A stretch of DNA of 64,000 bases from Loxodes magnus. Its lineage: Eukaryota; Ciliophora; Karyorelictea; Loxodida; Loxodidae. The translations under genes and the position numbers were made by a program. Position 1 is the first letter of the stretch; the number at the start of each line of letters is the position of its first letter. The notes under the pieces are model-generated. The model did no database searches and was not told the origin of the DNA. It saw only the letters and a list, made by a program, of their open reading frames with translations. The stretch spans positions 496,001 through 560,000 of the forward strand of contig CAMPDV010000079.1 of assembly GCA_946699065.1 (NCBI GenBank), written 5' to 3'. Below are positions 11,801 to 27,639 of the stretch, one piece after another.

Positions 11801-14800
11801 TCATTTTAATACTTGAAGCAGCACAATAAAAAAGATAATAATTTATAAAGTTTAACTCTTTATTTTGGACTTTTCATTTAATTCAATTTTGTTTACCTGA
11901 TCTCTTATTTTTTTCTTTTATTGCATCTGTGCTTTATTCTTTAAATCAAACTTTTTCTTCTAAAGTTTTTCAAACTAAATTCTTCTCCAAGTTCTCTAGA
12001 TAATGTAAGCACATAAATACTATATTAAAAAAATACCTTGTAAGCACTTTTCTAGTCTTTTGTCATTTATAGAAATCCAGAATCTTCTACTAGAACTTTG
12101 TTTTACTTTTTGTTTCTTCTCTTTAGACCTTCACAAACGTTTTTTACAGGATCTACCCAAGTTACCTATATTATAGCTTACGCTAGTGAGATCAGCTCCA
12201 GTAACATTATAAGCTAAAAGCCATAATACTTCTAAAAAGTAAACACAACCTTTGTGATCTTTAATGTTTAAGCATTTTATAATTTTAAGCAATTCCATTT
12301 TATTATAGTTGTCTTGCTTGAAGCCTAGAGGAGCTGATATTTCAGTTAAAAGGGTTAATAATGCGGGTGTTCTTATATACATTTGAGCTAAAGGAGCATA
12401 TTTTCCCCAAGCTTCTTAAAATGTTCTAAGGTCATCAGGCTTTATGGTGATATTTTGATCATTTTCTTGTGTTGAAAAATTTTCCAGAATTACAGCGATA
12501 AAGATGTTTAAAAAAACAAGTGTAGCGATCATTTAGAAAGATAGGAAGAATATAATGCTTATGGTTGGCTCAAAATTCATGCAATCATGCATTATCCCAT
12601 TTCAGCTTTCTCCTGTACTGCAGCGAAATAAAGTCATTATGCTTAAATAAAAAGTGTCAAAATTTGCATTTTTATTAATGTTATTTCCTTTCTTAATTTC
12701 ACTATATAAACCCATTCCAGCAACGCCATAAATATAGTAAAGCATAAAAAGCAAAGCTCCAACATTAATTAAGGAAGGTAAAGTCGCAATTAAAGTTTTG
12801 AACAATGTGACTAAGCTTTTCGAGAATTTCATCATTCTAAAAAGCCTAGCAATTCTAAAAACTCTAAGAACTGTTGCATTAAAATTAAAGGAACTTGAAT
12901 CCATAGCTATTAAGCTGAGAATAACTATTATAAAATCAAACTTATTTCAGTTATCAATCAAATATTCTCGAAATCCAAGCCCAATTATTTTCAACACAGC
13001 TTCAGTTGCAAAAAATATAACAAAAAATCAATTAAAAATGCCCAATGCAATCTCTAGACTATTTGACATATTATAATGCTAAATCATTAATGTGATGACA
13101 TTACAAATAATGGCAGTCATAATAGCATATTCAAACCATCACTTTTAAATAATTTTAAAAAATAATTTCCGTCAGAATTATGGTGGTGCCTTGTATTTAA
13201 ATATAGGATAACACTTAATCATATGTCTCTAAAGCTTCACTCATTCTTGCTAACTTTTGGAAAGATAAATGGATCCTTTTTAGTTTTCTTGAATGTCATT
13301 GAATTCATCTATCATAACACCTACGAATAAATTCATGATAAAGAATGATGTTATAAAAATAAAAGTTATAAAGTAGATGGAATATTGACGGGAGTTGTTA
13401 TATAAAGGAACTTTTTCGAACCTTGAATCTATGGCAGTAAACATGTAATCTGGTCATGTTTCTAGAGTACTAACTTCGAATAATGTGAGGATACTTGAAG
13501 CAATATTATCAAAGTGATATTGTTACCTTATTCAAGATCTTATTTTTCATGACTGATGTGAATTATCAAAATATAATCCTTGACAATCAGCTTTTGTCTC
13601 TACTAAAGAACTTGAATCATTGCAATAATAAAAGCTACCTTTGAAAAAAATTACACCCAATATACCAAAAATTATGTAAAACAAAAGAGTGACGAGCAAG
13701 GCATTAAATATCGATGGTATAGCCTAAAAAACGGAACTAACCACAACCTTTAAGCCTTCATTTCTACTTACCATTCTTAGCGGTCTCAGTGCTCTTAAAG
13801 CTCTTAACGCTCTTAAATAATTAATGTTTACTCCAGTTAGAGTACTCTAAATAATTCAGTTTAAAATAGAAATGACAACAATAATAAAATCTAATATGTT
13901 TCATGGCTCCTTTAAGTAAGGTCTTTAAAATAAATCTGATTTTTTTTGTAGCTTTTCCAAGTCTTATAAATCCTCAAGCTTTTAAGTCGATTTTTATCCT
14001 CTTGATTTTCATTTGGCATAAATTTCCTTAATCCAGTTCTTTGTCTCCGTCTTAGGATTTTATTTGAAATAAAAGCCAAGTACTATTATCTTCAACATTG
14101 CCTCTACTATAAAACAAGTTGATGTAATGTTATGGCAAAAATTCAAGATATCCTTAGAATAGCTGTTTAAATAAGGTTCATCAATAGCAAGCAAAATAGA
14201 CGAGAAAGCTATGCATGAATAAATTAATCTATCAAAATAAGGATGTGATATTAGCACTTTTATAAACTTCCTAATTTTGTTTGAAGGAGAGAATAACATA
14301 AGTGAGTTGTTTTAAAGTTATACATCAAAAGAGTTATCGCTTTGACTGTTTTTTATTCTTTTTTGCGAATTAATTTTTCTTACAATAGAAAGAGATCTTT
14401 GAATTTTAAATACATCATGTATAAGAGCTTGGTGTTTTTATTGAGATTTTAACTAAGCCTACTTCTAATTCGTCTTCTAAAATAAAAGCAACTTTTTTAA
14501 ATTTTAGTTCGCTACATTTTATTCATTTGAGCTTTCCTTTCTTTATTTGTCTATCTTTTTTGGCTCGTTTAATAAATTTTGAACAAATTGAAAGGAAGAT
14601 TTCTTCTATTGAGTTCCAAAGTTGAAATTAAAAATGCTTTAAGTTTTATTATGTTTAGACATTTAAGTTTAACTTTGAGTTTCCTCCTATTTATTTAAAT
14701 CATCTATATAACTCATGGAAAATCTTCTTTACTTCTAAGTTACTGATAAGTTTTTATCTTATAAAATGTCAGTCTATTCCCCATATTATTATGTAGTATT

Positions 14801-17359
14801 TTCTTATATTTAATTAAATCTACTGTTATCTTCAGGAACAATTGACTAAAATTCACTTTCGTTTTATTTCAATTTAAGAAGATTTTTAGCGATTAAATGA
14901 CCTTTACTTGATGTCTCTGTATTCTCTTTGTATTCATCTTAATTAGGATCTTAATCAAAATTAAAAATATTGTGTCTTTCAACACCATTAAACTTTGAGT
15001 TTTTTGATTTTATTTGATTGGTAGATCTTCATGTTTCCATTTAAAATTGTGTAGATTGAAGATCTGATTCTGTCCTCTGAGTATTTGTTTAATAATCAGT
15101 TTTTTATTGCTTTTTTTAGTTCATATTTCTCTTCTAAAATTTAAAGAAATCTTTGTTTTTGGAAGTTTCTGCCTCAGTAACTAGAATATCAACTAAATCG
15201 TTTTACTTTTAAGTTTCTTACTTAGTGATACTCTAATTTTCCTCTTCTGATACCACTTCCATTTCTTGCTCATCATCGGCTTCTTCATCACTACTAATAA
15301 CCTCACTTTTTTCCTTACTAAAATTGTTTAATAGAATTGCTAAGAAAATGTTTAGTAGAATAATATTTCCGAAAATTATTAAAGTAACGAAGTAAAGCGA
15401 AGCTCCATATCCTGAGTATTTTATTCCCGTGTACATTATCGAATTCCAGTTTTCTCCGCTAAGAATGATAAAAATGACTACTAAACTCCATAAAAAATTA
15501 TCGAAGTTAATTCTAGGACTTTCTCCATTTTCATCTTTTCAATTATTTCCAAAAAACTGCATTCCAATAAGTGAATAGACGAAAACAAACATTAGCATTA
15601 GTAAAGCTAAATATCCAATATTGGACATTGATTTTATAACTGTGTCTATTATAAACTTAAGAGATTCCCAACTTTTTGCTAGCTTGAAGACACGTAATAA
15701 TCTGAATGCTCTAAGTGCTAAAATTCCTTTTATGTTAACCGCTGTAATTGACATTTCAATCATACTTAGGAGAACTAGTATTCCATCAAAAATATTAAAT
15801 CCATCTCTTCAATAATCTTTTAGTCCCAACCCATAATGCTTTAATATCATTTCGACTAAAAATAAAAAGGCGATTATTGTATTTCCTGTCTCTAGCACGT
15901 TCTCTAAATTTTTGTTTATTGGATAATGATCAATGGCCATTAAAATGGTATTTATTAAGATTAAAATTGAAATTCCAATATTGAACTTTGTACTTTAAAC
16001 CATTTATTTTATTTTAGCTCTTGATCTTACAATTCAATTAGGTCTTTTGGGTGATTCGTCTGAATCTTATTCATAATAAAGCTTTTATTAAATAATTTGG
16101 TTATTATCTTTCGCTTCTTCGCTCTTGACGTCATTATTATCGGATTATAACTCGCTATCATCTTATTTTTTACTATCTAAGCTATCAAGCTAATTTTTAT
16201 CAATATTCATTTTCATGTCATTCTCTTATTAAAGTTTCTCCTATTATGCCAGTTCATCTTCTTCATCTATCTATTTCTGGGATTATTCAAAACTATCGAA
16301 TTAGACTGCCACTATTAACTTAAGCATGAAAAAAGAGCCTATAAGAACAAGAGCTACGAAATATAGATCGTAAACATAATTTCCAGTAGCTTCTCTAAGC
16401 AAATACATAACATCAGTTCAACCTTCTAAAGTAATACAAGTAAAGATAGTTAAGACAGCCAATAGTATGTTATCAAATGAAGTAGCCCCATAATTTGGAT
16501 TCTTACTTCATACATCACAGTATGCATTTACTCCGCAAGCTTAATCATCATTAATATTGCATAAATAGTTTTCTTCTGTTACTACCTGATTTGTCGCTTT
16601 TCAAAAGCATTTTTATCTGTAAAGTCCATTAAAAAGCTGAAGTCCTATTATTCCAAAAACCGTTAAGAGAAATAGAAAAAAAATAAGAACGTTACCAAGT
16701 CTTGGCAAGCTAGTCAAAATTGACTTGATTAAAACTCTCATTCCTTTAAGAAAATTGATGGTTCGAAGTGGACGTAATATTCTTAAAGTTCTTATAGCTG
16801 AAATGTTAGTACCAGCATTAAAAAATGTTAGCCATCCTACAATAACCACAGTGAAATCTAAGCAATTTCAGGCGTCTCTTAAATATGTTTCTTTTTCGAA
16901 AGCAAAGCCCATAGCGATAATCTTAATTAGCATCTCCAAAGTAAATATCAGTAAAAAAACTAGCTCAAGGATACTTTATACCTCTGTTTGAGTAGCTCCA
17001 GGTTCTTCCATTGCCAAAATAATGCAATTAGCTAGAATAACTAAGAGAATAAACATGTCAAAGTAATAAGAAATTACAATAGTTATCGTTTTCTATCTGA
17101 ATGCATTGGTAAAATCTAGGAAAAATAAAGAGTTAACAGCAAAAGTTCTTCCTTTATATTAAGCACGAAGCGAGTAAGCATATTTGGTCAATCCAAATTC
17201 ATGCTTCGATTGAAGCATAAAGTCTTTAGTTTGCGCAACACAAAGTTTTAAATCATTTTCCACACAGGCTACTAAATTCTGCAAGTTGCTAGCGTTCTTT
17301 CTTTCTTCTTAATCTTTAATATTTTTAGAGAAAGAAGAGATTCGATTAGATGAGTCCAT
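11801..17359 (-). CDS. Four-domain voltage-gated calcium channel alpha subunit (CaV type), copy 1
   Basis: One frame of about 1,850 codons without a detected intron. It encodes four six-TM domains. Arg-rich S4 segments are I-R-T-L-R-I-L-R-P-L-R (DI, about residue 190), L-R-A-F-R-L-L-R-V-F-K (DII, 547), L-R-A-L-R-A-L-R-P-L-R (DIII, 1187) and L-R-V-F-R-I-A-R-L-F-R (DIV, 1497). The pore loops are T-L-E-G-W, S-G-E-N-W, T-L-E-T-W and T-G-E-S-W. This E/E/E/E ring is the Ca2+ selectivity filter of CaV channels, not the mixed ring of animal Na+ channels. Linkers I-II and II-III are acidic and Gln/Asn/Ser-rich. A possible IQ motif (I-I-Q-R-T-W-R-R-I) sits near residue 1790. It ends on TGA 11801; a TAA about 17 codons earlier could be the true stop. 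Ciliate CaV channels drive the Ca2+ influx that reverses ciliary beat; this role is inferred. Confidence 0.93.
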
Positions 17360-20300
17360 TTAAAGCAATGTTATAATAATTAGTTTCTTATTTAAAAAAT
17401 TAACCCAAATGCTAGTTTACAATTTATTAGTTTAAATACCACCAATATCTAACTTTTAATAATTGGTTTATCAAATTTTAAGATAGTTAAACAAACAGCG
17501 TTGAGATAAGATATAAATCCTCTTTTCTAAATATTTGAGAAATTAAAAGCAACATAATTCTAAAAATGGATCTAAGAATTTAATCGAGGAAAATAGAATT
17601 AACATAAAAATTTATAGCTCTGTGTAAATTCTATACATTTTCTCTAATTATCAGTTAATCAAGCAATAAAACTGATGCAACACATCAAGCCCTTTAATCA
17701 TACTCGAATTATAAGATTAGAATTGTAAATTAATGGTTATTTAAATATTTATAATAAAGCAATGTGTTATAAAGATGTGATGATTTAACTAATTCTAATG
17801 TCTCTATCCTGTTTATTTATTAGTAAATTGTTTAATTATTTTAAAGGGTATCTTATCTCACTCTATTTTATCTACTTCTTAGCGTAGACAAGTCTCGCTA
17901 TGATATTTAACTTTATACCTAATTCATATATTTTTAAACTTATAACTTTTTATATTTTTCAGATAAACAGTCAATAAGATAATAAGAAGAACAGACTACA
18001 TAAAGTGAAGGTTATAATGTTATAGTCATATTTGAACAGTAAGGCAATGAGCAAAAAAAGAATATTATAAAATTACTTTTAAACTAAAAGTTTATACTAT
18101 TAAATAAAAAAAGAATGTGTATTATTAATAATTATATTATAATTATATATTCCTTCTTAGTTAAACTCATTATTTCTATATTAAAATAAATTAATCCAAC
18201 TCTATAATTTTCACTATGCATTTTGTTAGTTTATTTTTAATATATTTTTAGAAAAAACATAGTAGAGTTTAAAATAAATGCATACTACATGAAATTATTA
18301 TTGGTTTAAAAAAGTAGAAAGCAACAATTTTAAATGTATTTCGTATGATTAATAGCGGATATTACTTTTAGTTTGCATTATTTACTTGAAATGTTTAGTT
18401 ATCAACATACTTACTTTCATAGTTTGGTGATTTAATGTAATTGTTTTTTCTTTAATTATACTATTCTTAAATTTTTGGTTTTAAACTGGTATATACTTTC
18501 ATAGCAAGACATTTAAATAAGACAATTAAAAAAAACTTTTGTGTTCATTACAAGTATACTATAAAGTTTGAAATGGTATAGATAATTTTTCCGCTAAAGC
18601 TATTTACAGATATACATAAAGATTAAATTGAATACTCATAAAAGCTATAGATCGTTTTATCTATCATCTTAATATTTTTGACATGATTGTATTATTTCAA
18701 ATTAATAAGTGCTTGCACAACTGATTAGAAAATTAATTTATTAGTTCATTTCAATTTTAAGAGTATATCATAATAACATATTTAATGGGCTCTTTTATGC
18801 TGCTTTCTAGAGTTAACTTTTATTTTTCTTTAAATTTAATTCTTTAGTAAGAGTGAAAACTTTATAAATGCTATGTTACAGGGTTATTATAGCTATTTTA
18901 ACTTAATAATTTAAAAAATGTAAAGAAATATATAAGTAGATTTAAATATTTTCCTTTATTTGAAATCATAAGCATCTTAAATTGTATTTTTTCTAATATC
19001 ATCTTTCCACCTTCTTTATAAGAGAGATTAATGCTGTTCATTAAATTAAATTTCAATAATTTTTTAGACAATAAACATAATAAAAAATGTATTTATATAG
19101 TAAATTTATTTTGATTTATTTTAATTAGATATGTATCCATTCTCTATCTTTTATATTACTAAAACTTTTTTTAATTAATTTTATAATTATTTACTCTTAA
19201 ATCTTACGATTTTGATCATCATATCATTACCATTTCTTCAAAAATCTTTAATTTTGATATATAAAACGAATAAAGATGATGTCTTTCCAAGATATCCTTA
19301 CAAAAGCATTCTAGATAATTAAAATATTTATATTATAATTAGCTACCTAAATAGTTTATTATGATTTAGCAATCCTTCAGATATTAATTATTAAGCTATT
19401 TATTTTATTGTTAATGCTTCTGTAGCTTGCTATGATACTAAATAAATACTTTAAGCTTTATAGCTATTAGATCTTTATTTCATAAGTTTATATTTAATTT
19501 ATTTTATTGCTTATAGATATTTCTATATTCATTTGTATTTAAATATTTACTAGAGATATCATATTTTCTTAGTCTTTATATTTATATTTAATGGAGTTTT
19601 TGATACTAAGTGTATATAGTTTGCTATTATTTATGGGTAATATCATTTAAATTATTTGTTTATTTGATTTATTCAAAGAAAAGTTTAAAAGTAACTGTCT
19701 ATTATATTTTAATTTTATGATCTTCATTTCAATCTTGAGATGGAAATTAAAAAACATAATTTCTTACAACTTTTGAGGATTTTTAGTTTTAATAAGTTAC
19801 TAAATGGTTTATTTGTATTTGATATTAATTAATATACTATTTAAAAATTACTAAAATTACGCTTTCCTTAAATATCTTTAATATATATTGATAAAGTCAT
19901 ATAGATTAGATTATCTGAGTAAAGGGATCATTGTATCTATAATTAATAAATTTAAAAATTTTTATTCTTTACTTAATTGTATACTTAAGAAATCTCATAT
20001 CACTTTAATGTATTAAAGCTTCTATTCAATAATTTAGGTTAATAAAGTTAAGTTACAGAATTTAATTAGAGTAATATGGTATTATAGCGTATAATTATCA
20101 AAAGACTAATCATTTAGTTTCAATCATTACAGCTATATTATTAGATACTTCCTTAATCCTTTGATTAAGTAATTAAGACAGTTAGATTATAACTACTATC
20201 TATCTCTTTTATTTTATAATAAGATAAAACTTAAACAGAAAGTTGAATTAAGGAAGAAAAGCAGACATAATATATTTAAGTGCTAATTACTATCTGATGC

Positions 20301-22311
20301 AAAGTCATTCTTGCTATTTTACAAAATCATTATTTATCTAGGAAGAATTTACCAGGAAAAGAGGTAGAAGAAATTGGTAAAATAATTTAGGATAATTATA
20401 GAAATTAAAAAAACTTTAGTGAAAGTGATGCAGTTATTATTTCTCATGTTTAAGGGTAAGTAGACAATAGTATATTTAATGCTTAAATAAAAGATCAATA
20501 AATTATTCATATATCAAATTTTAGATAGCTTTTAGTGTTAAAATAGCTTATATATGCTTCATATAAATAATAGGTAAGCAATTGTTTTAACACCAAAACT
20601 TAGTAAGGGATGTTTAAAACTTTTAAAACAGTTCCTATCTTAGGTAAATATAATAAAGTGATTACTTGAACCTTAAAATATTCAACAAATTAAATCTTAA
20701 AAGCTTAATTTTTGAAAGTGACATTATCGTTTTTTTGAACATATAAATCTAAAATAATAATATAAGTAAAACGAAAGATAAAAACTTATAAAGAAAACTA
20801 GGAATATGCTTCATTAATATGTAAATCAGATTTGTGGAGAATTAAAAAAACGAGCAAGTCATCCTGTTTTCATTAGACTGTACATTTATTTCATATTTTT
20901 TAATTTTTCTTTATCAATTAAGGCATTTCATAGACAAAATATATAAATATTAAAAGAATAATAATCTTTATAATAATTGAATTTAAAAAGTATGTGTAAA
21001 TTGATAAAAGTTCTCTTTCCATGAAATGGTTCTTTTATGTAATAAGTGCCAATTTGATAGGATTAATGGAGTGTATTTAATTGACTTTACGTTTATTTAC
21101 TAATAATAGTAGATTAAAAACTTTTCTTATAAATCAATCACAATGGAATAAAGATTGGCATAAGAATCTTCTAATTATAAAAGATATTTTCCTTAATTAA
21201 TATCATAATTTTACCTTACAATATTAATTTTCCTTTCAAATTTGGAAATATAACGTTTTATTCTTTATTAAGAGCTATGTGAGAGTTAACCATATTATTT
21301 TTGTTCCGAATGTTCTAATTGTTTATAGAATCTGCAATAAAATACCTTTTCAATAGTGAATGATAAAATGATCTGTAGAATAATAGAATGAATAATTAAT
21401 TTAAGACTTTATTTTATTTTATTTTTCCCTTATTTTAAAAATTTATCATTTAATCTGGATATAAGGAAATTTATCTCTAGGAATAAGCAGAGTTCCTTTT
21501 TCTTTAAATAGATTAAAGATTTAGCAAAAATAAATCTTATTATTCAAATTTTAAACTGCCATTATCTTTAGGGAATCTAATCCTGTTTATTTATAATCCA
21601 AGCTTATAGCTTAAAGCCAAAATACTGCACAGCTTAAGCATTCAACTTAAAATAATCATTAATCTTATAAGTAATGTTTATGTAAAATCCCTCTATAAAA
21701 GATTCCAAAAGCAAATAAATTTCTTATCCCCATTATATAACTTTAAATTTTACAAAATCTTTGAAATTTCTTTCTAGTTGTTCACATACCTATGAAGGCT
21801 AAACACCTAGAACTATTCAATAATAATGCTCATAATATAATTAAAAATTATTCAATTTGACAAGGAAGTAAATAATGTATTACTTGATTGGTATAAAAAT
21901 GTATATAAAGTATATAAGAATTTAACTCTCTATCTATAAAATAGCTTAATATCTTATACTAAACTACTCAAAATATTAATAGCAATATAGATTATAATAA
22001 TTTAAGTGTTACTAGACATATCTAATCTAGTTATGTTTAATATATAAGATGTATAGAATATTTCTATTTGTAATTAAACTACAATCACATAAATATCAAG
22101 CGCACCAGTCTAATTTAGAATTATTCAACTTCTTGCTTCCACTTTCTAAATAACTAACTTTTCTTGATTATTACTACTTTTGAGACTAGGATGGACTGTA
22201 ACTTGATGATCTATTATATATTTGCGGATAAACGCTTTCACCCTGTAGCTTTTTAGGAATTAGCTAACTTTTTTTAATACCCTACGATTTTAATTTTTTT
22301 CGATCAACTTT
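17360..22311. other. Long AT-rich gene-free region
   Basis: Nearly 5 kb without any motif-bearing frame on either strand. Some stretches (about 19.3-19.7 kb and 20.2-20.6 kb, plus) give hydrophobic or Lys-rich translations, as expected from A/T bias when no codon is a fixed stop. The first few hundred bases must include the promoter of the channel gene starting at 17359. Confidence 0.5.
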
Positions 22312-22688
22312 TCAGCTGTTTTTCATCAAATTCCTCATCAGCTTTAGATTTTCTCTTCTTTCTTTGATGATTTTCACAGTTTTAATTGTAGATTACACTT
22401 TACTAAGCCTTGATAAAAGGAACTATATAAAGTCTTAAAAATTACTTTGTTTTAGTTATTTATCTCTTCAAGACGTTTGACACGTTGGCCATAGTTTAGA
22501 GTTCCGTTGCTTGGATTTATGGTTTTTTTTAATACAATTGGATTTAAATTTTAAGGATGCAAGTCAATAGAAAGCATGTGCTAAAGTAATTTTTAGTTTT
22601 GATATTTAATACTCTAATCTTTATTCATTCACTTTACTTTCTATTCTTTAGGTTTTGTAAGATTTACATTCTTAGTTGAGGATGGCAT
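22312..22688 (-). CDS. CFAP97 / hemingway-like ciliary protein
   Basis: ATG 22688, then a 23-nt intron (22423-22445), then TGA 22312, leaving 118 codons. The spliced chain has the family's signature: L-N-Y-G-Q-R-V-K-R-L, E-E-I-N-N-Q-N, then K-F-L-L-S-R-L-S-K-V. It matches the 'R-x-x-R-L-x-x-I-x-x-E-N-x-x-L-L-x-R-L' core of CFAP97/KIAA1430 domain proteins, which are linked to cilia and flagella. The motif is read correctly only after the intron is removed, which supports both calls. A longer start at 22799 stays in frame (154 residues). The protein is short, as for the CFAP97D subgroup. The tail is basic (K-E-R-R-E-N-L-K-L-M-R-N). One TGA (V-K-W-M-N) is read as Trp. Confidence 0.65.
22423..22445 (-). 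other. Predicted 23-nt intron
   Basis: On the minus strand GTAATTT...ATATAG. Removal completes the CFAP97-like core from I-N-N-Q-N-K to F-L-L-S-R-L and leaves a CDS divisible by three. Confidence 0.7.
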
Positions 22689-24539
22689 TGATGTATCTAA
22701 GGTAGACCTGGCTGCTGATATCAGTTTCTTATGTTTTTACTGTTACCTAGTCAATATTCTATCTTAGCAGATTTTGCTGCAAGTTAATTTGCCTCACATT
22801 AAAAATTTAAGAAATGAATTTAGTTAAATAAACTAAATTTAAAGTAAATCCATTAAATTACTTAACAAGATTAAGTGAACTCAAATAAGCATGATTAAGT
22901 ATTTACATGTCAGATTTTTATTATGCTTAAGATTAAAATTTAATAATAAATATTGTATTACTTTAGCTACATCACTTCATATATCTTTTATTTGTTTTGC
23001 TTATCCTAACTTAAAGAAAACAAACTGAATCCTCTTATAAGGCAGTATATAGTATTAAGGATTAGTTTATACTGGAATTTTATATAATTATACTAATTTA
23101 GGCTGCAGTAATATTCTTAATTATTATTCTTTTTCTTAATCATTAATTAATGTCTTTAAGATTTAATTTCGCAATAGATTTAAGATAGGCAACATTTTTA
23201 AAATCGTATTATAACTAATAATCTAGTAGTTGAGAATAGCTAAAATGCCAATACTTTATTACCTGCAACATTCAATTAGAAGTATAGGTATTTATTCTCT
23301 ATAACTAAAGATTAGCAAATTGATTTGTTAGCTCTTTGAGTTATATGAATGGTATTTTATTAATTGATATATAAACTATTTAGTACAAGTTTGCTTAGCT
23401 ATATTTACTTGTTTGTTATATTAATCTATAAATTAAGTGTTAAAAGTAAAGGAAAACACAGCTAATATAATCTTTTTAAAATTAATAGTTAAAAGGTTCA
23501 GAAGGATAAATAAAGCATTAGTATAAGTTAAGGAAAAATGAACTAGAGTACTTAATTAATTGATTAGTTATAGTATGAAACTTAGTACAATAAAATACAT
23601 AGTTATTAAATTAAAATCGTATATATTGCCATTTAAAAGACTATATAATCAAGTTAAATTAAAAACACTTTAATTTCTTAGAAATTACTAAAATATAGTA
23701 TAATAGGAATAAGAACAGTTTTAAGATAAATATGACTTCTGATATCAACTATCAGTTTAGATACTTTAGCATAAAATAGAGAAAATTAAAAGGAAATTAT
23801 CTAGTAATCAACTATTTTTATTACTATTAATCATTTAAATCAAATTTTTGCTTAGTTTGTGCTTAGTGGTTTCTTTAGTTCTTAAAGTCAACTTTTGTAA
23901 TAAAATAATTAAAATGAAATGAAATTCCTTATAACTTACATATCTACATTTCTTAGTTTATCATTTTAATAAACTTCCATTTAAATGTTTATTTCTAGCA
24001 GCTTTTAATTTAAATTAGTTAGGATTGAATTATAAAATGTTTTTGTTTCAAAAGCCTAGTTTTTGCATATTATAAGAATTTAGATAAACAAATAAAGTTG
24101 AATAAATTACTTAATCTACATTATATAATTTTCCTTTAATAATAAATTAATTTAAATTAAATTTTATTTCTTTTTCAGATTTTATCTAAACTAGAATTTT
24201 AGTTAGAAATCAAGATTGAAAAAGCAGTTAAACCTTTAAGATTTTTGGTAGTTTTGAATAATAATTAATAGAAGACTATAAGTTAAATGTTAACCCATTT
24301 TAAATTATTTATCTATCTTTCTTAATTCCCTTATTTTATAATCTTTATTACTTTTATTTTCAGTTAATTTGAGCATTAGTTTGGGAACCTATACTCAATA
24401 GCTGGTTAATATATAGCTTTAATGAAATTTAATGGGTTTCTAAGGCCTTTTAATAATTGAATTTGAAATAGTTATTATAGATCAAGAATGAGGCAATATA
24501 TTAAATTGTAAAAGGAAAATTTAAATGCAAAGAATGCTA
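22689..24539. other. AT-rich spacer
   Basis: No gene recognised. It lies between two minus-strand genes, holding the promoter of the CFAP97-like gene and the 3' flank of the kinase gene. Confidence 0.5.
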
Positions 24540-26474
<1,935 letters not shown>

Positions 26475-27639
26475 ATATTTAATTATATCTACTTTATTAA
26501 AGATTAATATTATTTTTAGCCAACTCTTTATATTGCTTTATGCTTCCCTAATCATTTCCTATTCTCTAGCTATCTACTCTACATAATTGCAAATATTCCT
26601 ATCACCTACTTTCACTTTACAATTCACCAAAATCCCTATCAGTTCTAACTTTTTAGAGAGTCTCTTAAAGAAGTAATAAAAATGCTACGCGTTTAAATAT
26701 GCATCTTATTAAGGACTTCTAAAGGCTATTATTAAGTTAAAATTGTAAAGTAGAAGCATAATAAATAGCTAACTTTCTCGATTAAATCTAAGAGTATGAT
26801 ACTAAATCAAACTATTACTAGTTACTAATTTGCTATAATTAAGTTAACTCTTTTATTATTATTTCACTATTAAGTCCTACTTATTTATCTCCTTTATGTT
26901 ACTATGCTTAAAGGGCTTTATATAATCTATGATATTTTATATTTAAGAATTCTTTTTGTTAAGTATTTCTATGTGGTTACTAAGAATAAGAGAAATAAAA
27001 CGTATACTAAATTACTAGGCTAGAACTATGCTTTGTTAACTAATCTTGATGTATTTAGTAGGCATATAAAACTATTTGTTTAAGTATTTTTACTATGCTT
27101 AATGAAAATTACAAAGATTAGCTTTTTTAATTAAATCACTAGTTTAAAAAAGCTATTTATAGAGGATTAATCAATAAGTTATCTTTCAAAGTTCAGAAAT
27201 CGAAAGTTAGAATCTTGATAGAGTTTAGAACTATTCTTTTGCTATGATTATAAAAGATATTTAAAAGGTAAGTACTAATCACACAGATTTAAGGTAATTG
27301 AATAAGAGAATAAGAAGAAAATTTAAAAAGAGACAAAATAAAATATTACTAAGATATAATTACATCACTAAGTCTGATATACTCCTAAGAAATTTAGTAT
27401 TATAGTAATAAATTAATTAACATAACTCAATTATTCCAACTTTTAAATTATGCTTGGGAAATTTTTTATTTAATCTAATTCTGTTATTATTACATTCAAT
27501 AGTATTAACTAACAAATTTAATCCTTAGTTATCAAAAGAGAATTAAATATATTATTTGGAAAGCCTTTAAGAATAAAATAACTATTGCTTTATTTTAGAT
27601 CAATATTATATTAAAAATTTAGAACTTTTATTTATCTAA
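26475..27639. other. AT-rich spacer
   Basis: No gene recognised. The part next to 26474 is the kinase promoter region. Confidence 0.5.

Noticed and set aside
12798..13076. Plus-strand ORF over the channel gene
   Set aside because: Antisense shadow of channel domain IV.
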